Positions 1-4,326 of a stretch of 6,235 nt of DNA are shown in pieces. This stretch comes from Syntrophomonadaceae bacterium. GTDB lineage: Bacteria; Bacillota; Syntrophomonadia; Syntrophomonadales; Syntrophomonadaceae. Below the pieces are notes generated by a model. It was not told the DNA's origin. It was given only the letters and a program-made list of their open reading frames with translations, and did no database searches. The stretch covers positions 1 through 6,235 of the forward strand of contig JAQVWB010000125.1 in NCBI GenBank assembly GCA_028698695.1. Direction: 5' to 3'. The position numbers and the translations under genes were made by a program. How positions within the stretch are numbered: position 1 is the stretch's first letter; every line of letters starts with the position of its first letter.

Positions 1-1340
1 ACTTTATATTAAGGCATCGCGTAGTTAAAACAATGCGTGATTATCTTGACAGCAAAGGATTTTTGGAAATAGAAACTCCGATGTTAACAAAAAGTTCACC
101 TGAAGGGGCCAGAGATTATCTGGTGCCCAGCCGGGTTCATCCCGGAGAGTTTTTTGCCCTGCCTCAATCACCGCAGATATTTAAACAAATTTTGATGGTA
201 GCGGGAATGGAAAAATATTTTCAGGTGGTACGCTGTTTTCGTGATGAAGATTTAAGAGCTGACCGTCAACCCGAATTTACACAGTTGGATATGGAAATGT
301 CTTTTATTGATGAAGAGGATGTTATGCAACTGGTAGAAGAAATGATGACTCTAATATTTGAACGGGGTATGGGTAAAAAAATTGCTACTCCCTTCAAGCG
401 TTTAACCTATGACGAAGCTATGTGCAGATATGGTTCGGATAAGCCTGATCTGCGTTTTGGTCTGGATATTATGGAATTGACTGATCTGGTAAGGGAAGTG
501 GAATTTAAAGTATTTTCTTCTGCGGTACAATCCGGTGGGGTTGTCAGGGGAATTAATGCCAAAGGTTGTGCCGGTTTTACGCGCAAGGAAATAGATGAAC
601 TGACCAAATTGGCAACTGATAATGGTGCGCGGGGATTAGCCTGGATCATTGTAACCGAGGAAGAGTTAAGATCACCAATTACCAAGTTTTTTACCAGTGA
701 TCAGATGAATGCAGTTTTACATGCTATGGATGCTCAGCCGGGGGACTTGTTGTTATTTAGTGCTGATACTGTCAGTACCGTGGCCAGAGTGCTGGGTAAT
801 ATACGCCTGGAATTAGCCCGACGCATGAATTTAATTAATAATAACGAATTATCTTTTGTATGGTTAACTGGATTCCCTTTGCTGGAGTATGACGAAGAAG
901 AAAAACGCTATGTAGCGGTACATCATATGTTTACTTCTCCCCGTCCCGAAGATATTCCCTTGCTGGACAGCAATCCTGATATGGTGAAAGCCCGTGCTTA
1001 TGATCTGGTTTTAAATGGTACGGAGATTGGCGGGGGGAGTATCAGAATTCATCGGCGTGATTTACAGGAAAAGATGTTTGCTCTGGTAGGAATGACTATG
1101 GAGGAAGCTAAAGAAAAGTTTGGTTATATGCTGGAAGCTTTTGAATATGGCACTCCACCACATGGAGGTATTGCTTTTGGAATAGACCGGCTGATTATGA
1201 TAATGGCAGGCAGAAATAGTATTCGTGATGTTATCGCTTTCCCGAAAACTCAAAGTGCTTCCTGTGCAATGACGGAAGCACCATCTCCGGTTAGTTCCAG
1301 ACAGCTTCGGGAACTTTCGTTACTGATTCGAGAAAAATAG
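1..1340 (+). CDS. aspS: Aspartyl-tRNA synthetase, 5'-truncated by window edge
   Basis: Class II aminoacyl-tRNA synthetase that charges tRNA-Asp with aspartate in the cytoplasm. The reading frame is open from base 3 upstream of the first ATG (33), and those codons (FILRHRVVKT) match the helix that follows the OB-fold in bacterial AspRS. The gene therefore starts outside the window and ATG 33 is an internal methionine. Roughly 150 N-terminal residues, the anticodon-binding domain, are missing. What remains is the catalytic core: the GARDYLVPSRV and LPQSPQIFKQ signatures, class II motif 2 (RCFRDEDLRADRQPEFTQ, from base 231), the bacterial GAD insertion (roughly 690-860, including LFSADTVSTVARVLGNIRLE) and motif 3 (GIAFGIDRL with its Arg codon at 1188-1190). 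The C-terminus is complete (AFPKTQSASC, then a short tail) and ends at TAG 1338-1340. Whether it is a discriminating AspRS or also charges tRNA-Asn cannot be judged, because the N-terminal domain is absent. No clear terminator follows. Confidence 0.98.
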   Translation, partial: FILRHRVVKTMRDYLDSKGFLEIETPMLTKSSPEGARDYLVPSRVHPGEFFALPQSPQIFKQILMVAGMEKYFQVVRCFRDEDLRADRQPEFTQLDMEMSFIDEEDVMQLVEEMMTLIFERGMGKKIATPFKRLTYDEAMCRYGSDKPDLRFGLDIMELTDLVREVEFKVFSSAVQSGGVVRGINAKGCAGFTRKEIDELTKLATDNGARGLAWIIVTEEELRSPITKFFTSDQMNAVLHAMDAQPGDLLLFSADTVSTVARVLGNIRLELARRMNLINNNELSFVWLTGFPLLEYDEEEKRYVAVHHMFTSPRPEDIPLLDSNPDMVKARAYDLVLNGTEIGGGSIRIHRRDLQEKMFALVGMTMEEAKEKFGYMLEAFEYGTPPHGGIAFGIDRLIMIMAGRNSIRDVIAFPKTQSASCAMTEAPSPVSSRQLRELSLLIREK

Positions 1341-1385
1341 CAGATATTTGAGGGAAAACTGGGGTATTATGACAGAGGGGATTTC

Positions 1386-1414
1386 TTGAATTACCGCGAT
1401 AATTGTGATATTAT
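1386..1414 (+). promoter_or_regulatory. Sigma-A promoter of the 6S RNA gene
   Basis: A -35 box TTGAAT (1386-1391) and a -10 box TATTAT (1409-1414) are separated by exactly 17 bases, close to the vegetative consensus. The expected start is the A near 1421. The site begins 45 bases after the aspS stop codon, so the RNA downstream can be transcribed on its own. The -35 box and the bases ending the -10 region form an inverted repeat, CTTGAAT (1385-1391) and ATTCAAG (1413-1419), which could be an operator or simply chance. Confidence 0.7.
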
Positions 1415-1420
1415 TCAAGC

Positions 1421-1623
1421 ACAAGCAAAAAACAAATAAGTCAGGAAATCCCTGCTGTGTTCGTGTGATCAGCCGAATGTTTTTGCCAACACCAAAAACT
1501 AGGGAACCCGGACTCCGTGTGTGGACTGTATACCTGTTTACCAGGAAACAAAAGATACATGGGAGGGCACCCACCTGCTGAGTCAGGTTTAAACTACGGC
1601 ACCACGGCTCGGTGGGGTTTTTT
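1421..1623 (+). ncRNA. ssrS: 6S RNA (RNA polymerase-binding regulatory RNA)
   Basis: 6S RNA folds into a long, bubbled hairpin that mimics an open promoter and binds the housekeeping RNA polymerase holoenzyme. The 5' part (CTGCTGTGTTCGTGTG, 1453-1468) resembles the conserved UGUUCG region of known 6S RNAs. The 3' part (GGGCACCCACCTG...CAGGT) resembles their 3' central-bubble strand. Pairings I can draw are: closing stem 1446-1452 with 1614-1620 (7 bp, one G-U); 1455-1459 with 1603-1607; 1462-1464 with 1596-1598; apical stem 1513-1520 with 1557-1565 (8 bp, one bulged G); apical hairpin 1533-1536 with 1542-1545; and a bubble hairpin ACCTG/CAGGT at 1573-1577/1584-1588. A size of about 185-200 nt is normal. 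A 6S gene also lies close to aspS in Bacillus subtilis. There is no coding potential on this strand. The 5' end is inferred from the promoter, and the mature end may lie nearer 1440. Confidence 0.85.
1602..1623 (+). terminator. Rho-independent terminator at the 3' end of the 6S RNA
   Basis: A short stem CCAC (1602-1605) pairs with GTGG (1612-1615) around a 6-base loop, and T6 (1618-1623) follows two G residues. The stem is only 4 bp. However, the same G and T bases also pair with the 5' end of the RNA at 1446-1452, so termination and the closing stem of the RNA appear to share sequence. Confidence 0.65.
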
Positions 1624-1771
1624 CGTGTAAGTGCAGCATCATCAATAATCCTCCCGCGAACTCGATTTTTATCCTCGTAATTTATTCCCCCAATACTACT
1701 TTTATTTTGTTATCCTTTAAACTCAAGTCTTATTTTTATCTAAGTTTTGCAGGAGATTGCAAGTTTTTGGT

Positions 1772-1829
1772 TAATGTTACTAATGTTGAAAAAATATATT
1801 AGTTAAACTGCCTCAAAGAAATTAACATT
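1772..1829. repeat. Clustered AATGTT repeats with an inverted repeat, possible operator
   Basis: TAATGTT occurs twice in direct orientation (1772-1778 and 1781-1787, start-to-start 9 bases), and its inverse AACATT occurs at 1824-1829. Overlapping these, ACTAAT (1779-1784) and ATTAGT (1798-1803) form a perfect 6-bp inverted repeat with a 13-base spacer. The cluster lies 75-130 bases upstream of the paaK start codon, where a transcription factor could act. In such A+T-rich DNA short repeats also arise by chance, so the regulatory role is a guess. Confidence 0.3.
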
Positions 1830-1834
1830 GAATA

Positions 1835-1863
1835 TTGGACTGATGTCGGAAGAGTGTAAATAT
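1835..1863 (+). promoter_or_regulatory. Weak candidate promoter for the paaK operon
   Basis: TTGGAC (1835-1840) lies 17 bases before AAATAT (1858-1863), which is preceded by an extended -10 style TG at 1855-1856. Each hexamer matches consensus at only about three positions, so this is tentative. A start near 1870 would give a leader of about 35 bases. The long spacer and the upstream terminator make a promoter somewhere in 1700-1880 likely, but not necessarily here. Confidence 0.25.
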
Positions 1864-1904
1864 TTTTATTTAATGCAGGAAAAACATACTGGGAGGTAGA
1901 ATAA

Positions 1905-3206
1905 ATGAGCTACTGGGATAAGGAAAAAGAGTGTATGTCCCGCTCTGATCTGGGGATACTCCAACTCAGACGATTAAAGGAAACGGTTTTCAGGCTGTAT
2001 GCATTTGTGCCAGCTTATCAGCAAAAAATGGATGAAGCGGGTATAAAGCCAGATGGCATACGAACGCTGGATGATTTGGAAAAGCTGCCCTTTACGACTA
2101 AGAATGATTTACGCGATAACTATCCATTTGGATTGTTTGCATTACCCATGAGTGAAGTGGTCAGGATACATTCTTCTTCCGGTACTACGGGTAAGCCCAC
2201 TGTAGTAGGTTATTCCAAAAAAGACATTGATATATGGGCAGAACTTATGGCCAGAGCATTAACCAGTGCTGGTGCCAGCAGATTATCGGTAATTCAAAAC
2301 TCTTACGGTTATGGATTATTTACTGGTGGATTAGGGGTGCATTATGGAGCAGAAAAGTTGGGGGCTTCTGTAATACCTACTTCGGGTGGTAACACCAAAC
2401 GGCAAATAATGTTAATGCAGGATTTTGGGACTACAGTATTAACCTGCACACCATCATATGCGTTACTTATGCATGAGGTTATGCAGGAAATGGGGGTTTC
2501 ACCCTTAGATTTGAAACTGGAAGCAGGTATTTTTGGAGCAGAACCGTGGTCAGAGAATATGCGCCGCGAAATTGAAAACAAGCTGGAAATAAATGCTTTT
2601 GATATATATGGTCTTAGTGAGATTATTGGACCAGGTGTAGCCATAGAATGTTATTGTAAAAAAGGTTTGCATATAGCGGAAGATCATTTCATTGCTGAAA
2701 TTATTGATCCTGATACCGGTGAAGTTTTACCGGAGGGTGCATTTGGAGAATTAGTCATAACTACCATAACCAAAGAAGCCTTGCCAATTATCCGTTATCG
2801 CACCCGGGATCTTACTACATTAAATAAGAGTGTTTGCGAATGTGGAAGAACGCACGTGCGTATGGAAAAAGTGCTTGGCCGTTCAGATGATATGGTCATT
2901 ATCAGAGGGGTTAACGTATTCCCCTCCATGGTGGAACATGTGTTGCTCAACATTCCCGGGGTAGAGCCGTATTATCTTTTGGTAGTTGACCGCAAGGGTA
3001 ATCTGGACCAATTGGAGGTTCAGGTGGAAGTATCAGAAAGTATATTCAGTGACGAAATACGAAAACTGGAAGAACTGGGGGCAACAATAACTAAAGAACT
3101 TGAAAGTGCATTGGGTGTTAGTGTCAAGGTTCGTCTGGTTGAACCAAAATCAATTGAACGTAGTGAAGGCAAGGCCAAACGCGTCATTGATCGCAGGAAC
3201 ATATAA
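1905..3206 (+). CDS. paaK: Phenylacetate-CoA ligase (aryl-CoA ligase)
   Basis: Cytoplasmic AMP-forming ligase of the ANL superfamily. It activates phenylacetate or a related aryl acid with ATP to an acyl-adenylate and then to the CoA thioester. At 433 residues it has the usual PaaK length. Visible motifs are the P-loop-like SSSGTTGKPT (residues 90-99), the adenine-binding DIYGLSE (233-239), RYRTRD with its ribose-binding Asp (297-302), the GRSDDM hinge (325-330) and RGVNVFPS, which opens the C-terminal PaaK-type lid domain. SEGKAKRV near the end carries the A10-type catalytic Lys (about residue 423). CYC (249-251) and CECGRTH (from 311) give four cysteines that could hold a structural metal, a layout common in anaerobe homologues. 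The ATG at 1905 is chosen for GGGAGGT at 1891-1897, spaced 7 bases. The gene is followed 11 bases later by an ACT-domain gene. In anaerobes this pair commonly accompanies indolepyruvate:ferredoxin oxidoreductase genes, which are absent here. The exact aryl substrate is not determinable. Confidence 0.93.
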   Translation: MSYWDKEKECMSRSDLGILQLRRLKETVFRLYAFVPAYQQKMDEAGIKPDGIRTLDDLEKLPFTTKNDLRDNYPFGLFALPMSEVVRIHSSSGTTGKPTVVGYSKKDIDIWAELMARALTSAGASRLSVIQNSYGYGLFTGGLGVHYGAEKLGASVIPTSGGNTKRQIMLMQDFGTTVLTCTPSYALLMHEVMQEMGVSPLDLKLEAGIFGAEPWSENMRREIENKLEINAFDIYGLSEIIGPGVAIECYCKKGLHIAEDHFIAEIIDPDTGEVLPEGAFGELVITTITKEALPIIRYRTRDLTTLNKSVCECGRTHVRMEKVLGRSDDMVIIRGVNVFPSMVEHVLLNIPGVEPYYLLVVDRKGNLDQLEVQVEVSESIFSDEIRKLEELGATITKELESALGVSVKVRLVEPKSIERSEGKAKRVIDRRNI

Positions 3207-3217
3207 GGAGGCACAGA

Positions 3218-3646
3218 ATGGCTAAACAAATTTCCGTATTTTTAGAAAACAAAGCAGGACGTTTATCAAGCGTTACCAGAGTTCTTGGTGAAGCTGGAAT
3301 AAATATTCGGGCACTTTCCATAGCAGACACCTCAGATTTTGGAATCTTAAGGATTATTGTAAATGATCCGGAACGGGCATACAAAATTCTGAAAGAGGCA
3401 GGCTTTACCGTTAGCGAAACCGAAGTAATAGCAGTAAAGGTATCTGACTCTCCAGGAGGATTGGCTGCTGTATTGGAACAAATGTCAGATCAAAACTTAA
3501 ATATTGAGTATCTTTATGCTTTCCTGGGTACCTCAGGAGATGATGCCCTCGTTATTTTCAAAGTTGAAGATATTGAACATGCCAGGAAAGCTTTTACTGC
3601 CAAAGGAATTCCGTTTTTAGAGGAGAATCAATTGTACCGTTTATAA
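3218..3646 (+). CDS. Tandem ACT-domain protein, probable amino-acid sensor
   Basis: Small cytoplasmic protein of 142 residues made of two ACT domains and nothing else: about residues 4-66 (SVFLENKAGRLSSVTRVLGEA) and 70-138 (VKVSDSPGGLAAVLEQMSDQ). ACT domains bind small ligands, usually amino acids, at the interface formed around the Gly after the first strand. Both copies keep that turn (NKAGRL and DSPGGL). There is no catalytic or DNA-binding domain, so it probably regulates a partner protein. It is translated from ATG 3218 with AAGGAGG at 3205-3211, which overlaps the paaK stop codon (3204-3206), so the two genes are very likely co-transcribed and perhaps translationally coupled. The context suggests sensing an aromatic amino acid or its CoA product; this is inference. 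A strong hairpin follows the stop codon. Confidence 0.9.
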   Translation: MAKQISVFLENKAGRLSSVTRVLGEAGINIRALSIADTSDFGILRIIVNDPERAYKILKEAGFTVSETEVIAVKVSDSPGGLAAVLEQMSDQNLNIEYLYAFLGTSGDDALVIFKVEDIEHARKAFTAKGIPFLEENQLYRL

Positions 3647-3690
3647 AATGAAGTATCTCCGTTTCGAGATACTTCTTAATGTTTTATAAA
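3640..3690 (+). terminator. Intrinsic terminator of the paaK-ACT operon
   Basis: A perfect 10-bp inverted repeat, GAAGTATCTC (3650-3659) and GAGATACTTC (3666-3675), encloses a 6-base loop. It is followed by TTAATGTTTT. An outer repeat of TTTATAAAA and TTTTATAAA flanks the stem and could extend it across an internal loop. The T-rich tail is interrupted, so strength is uncertain. The A-rich left flank means it could also work on the opposite strand. Confidence 0.8.
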
Positions 3691-3702
3691 CTGGCATATA
3701 AT
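3673..3702 (+). promoter_or_regulatory. Candidate promoter of the membrane/envelope operon
   Basis: A perfect -10 hexamer TATAAT is present at 3697-3702. The best -35 match is poor: TTCTTA (3673-3678) with an 18-base spacer, lying inside the 3' arm and tail of the preceding terminator hairpin. Transcription would start near 3709. That gives a leader of about 100 bases to the membrane-protein gene at 3811, or only about a dozen bases to the small frame at 3722. Confidence 0.5.
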
Positions 3703-3721
3703 ACTCCATGCCCTGGTAATT

Positions 3722-3796
3722 ATGTATAAAGTTTCCCTGATCATTGCAGTAACAGTTACAGTAATAGTTGCAGCATTTATAGCGAAACCCCTATAA
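3722..3796 (+). CDS. Possible 24-residue hydrophobic membrane peptide or leader peptide
   Basis: A short frame from ATG 3722 to TAA 3794-3796 encodes MYKVSLII, then a Val/Thr-rich run (AVTVTVIVAA), then FIAKPL. It is a single hydrophobic stretch of about 17 residues bounded by a lysine on each side, the pattern of a one-span membrane peptide. The DNA coding for the core is a period-6 repeat (GTAACA GTTACA GTAATA GTTGCA). Its stop codon abuts the AAGGAGG of the next gene, which fits translational coupling. Against it, no Shine-Dalgarno sequence precedes the ATG (CCCTGGTAATT), so translation would be near-leaderless from the TATAAT promoter or weak. It is either an unannotated small protein, a regulatory leader, or a chance frame. 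Confidence 0.4.
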   Translation: MYKVSLIIAVTVTVIVAAFIAKPL

Positions 3797-3810
3797 AGGA
3801 GGTGAATTCC

Positions 3811-4305
3811 ATGAAAAAGGCTATCGGTCTGGGTCTGTTAGTAGGTGTATTTTTTGCAATATTTGTAGCATTCCAAGGATTTTTGGGAGCCAGTGCATTT
3901 TACATTGCAGCTGTAGCTATGGCTATGTTTGCAGTAATAGGACCTTTTGGGGATTATCTTAAGACTGCAATTGCTATGTTGATCGGAGTTGCGGTAGGTT
4001 TAGCCTCTATGATTACTCTCGCTCTGTTTATGCCTCTGCCACCCGATAACCTGATGTATGTGGCAATAGTGTCCGGTGTTGCCTTGTTCCTGTTGGTGCT
4101 GCTTTCAGTTACAGGATTAAGGATTGACGCAATGTTTTTGGGATGGGCAGCCTATCTTTCCGCTATCTACAGTACTTATGTATCAGATGCGGCAGCTTTG
4201 GCTACCCAGGCTGCTCCTGCAGCAGTAGGAGTATGTGTTTCCCTGTTGGTTGGGATGGTATTGTCCTTACTGGTTATCAAAATTGCTATGGCAGTAAATC
4301 AATAA
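3811..4305 (+). CDS. Polytopic membrane protein, DUF1097-like
   Basis: An integral membrane protein of 164 residues with about six hydrophobic segments (roughly 4-22, 25-45, 51-73, 81-102, 107-124 and 135-160) and very few charged residues. Length and the pattern of small residues (FLGASAFYIAA, GPFGDYLKTAIAMLIGVAVG, MFLGWAAYLSAIYSTY, then a Gly/Ala-rich final helix) resemble the DUF1097 family, to which E. coli YcdZ belongs. This was judged by eye and not by search. The function of that family is unknown. The start is ATG 3811, with AAGGAGGTG 3796-3804 ideally spaced. A GTG at 3802, three codons upstream in the same frame, lies inside the ribosome binding site and is rejected. The next gene begins 18 bases after the stop, so the two are probably one operon and may act together at the membrane. 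A small-molecule transport or channel role is possible but unsupported. Confidence 0.85.
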   Translation: MKKAIGLGLLVGVFFAIFVAFQGFLGASAFYIAAVAMAMFAVIGPFGDYLKTAIAMLIGVAVGLASMITLALFMPLPPDNLMYVAIVSGVALFLLVLLSVTGLRIDAMFLGWAAYLSAIYSTYVSDAAALATQAAPAAVGVCVSLLVGMVLSLLVIKIAMAVNQ

Positions 4306-4307
4306 CG

Positions 4308-4326
4308 AAGGGAGGGAATCAGGTTG
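4308..4326 (+). promoter_or_regulatory. Ribosome binding site that fixes a TTG start
   Basis: AAGGGAGGG (4308-4316) lies 7 bases before TTG 4324-4326. The first in-frame ATG (4342) is 25 bases away with no Shine-Dalgarno sequence of its own, so TTG is the better start. Starting at TTG also places the positively charged LRNRRMK in front of the signal-peptide core. Confidence 0.75.

Larger units (their letters stand above)
1624..1904. other. A+T-rich intergenic region without a gene
   Basis: This spacer separates the 6S RNA from paaK and contains no credible open frame or RNA signature. It holds a weak hairpin TTGCA/TGCAA (1747-1751/1758-1762) followed by T5, a cluster of AATGTT repeats with an ACTAAT/ATTAGT inverted repeat (1772-1829), and the putative paaK promoter and ribosome binding site. 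I looked for a T-box or riboswitch and found no conserved element of either. Confidence 0.7.

Noticed and set aside
1534..1545. CTGTTTACCAGG, identical to a stretch of bacterial 4.5S SRP RNA
   Set aside because: The SRP hallmark GGAAGCAGCC asymmetric-loop strand is missing and the fold around it is the apical hairpin of the 6S-like RNA, so the match is treated as coincidence.
1320..1574. 84-codon open frame on the minus strand
   Set aside because: It runs antisense across the end of aspS and most of the 6S RNA and has no convincing ribosome binding site or recognisable protein features. The structured RNA on the + strand explains the region better.
1561..1623. Possible T-box antiterminator/terminator
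   Set aside because: The conserved AGGGTGGNACCGCG element is absent and no synthetase or amino-acid gene follows directly. GGGAGGGCACCC fits the 6S fold instead.
2342..2644. 100-codon minus-strand frame inside paaK
   Set aside because: It is a shadow of the strongly supported paaK frame, with no ribosome binding site and no protein-like features.
3749..3759. Palindrome GTAAC-A-GTTAC as an operator
   Set aside because: It is part of a period-6 run of Val/Thr codons in the small hydrophobic frame, so the symmetry is adequately explained by the repeat.
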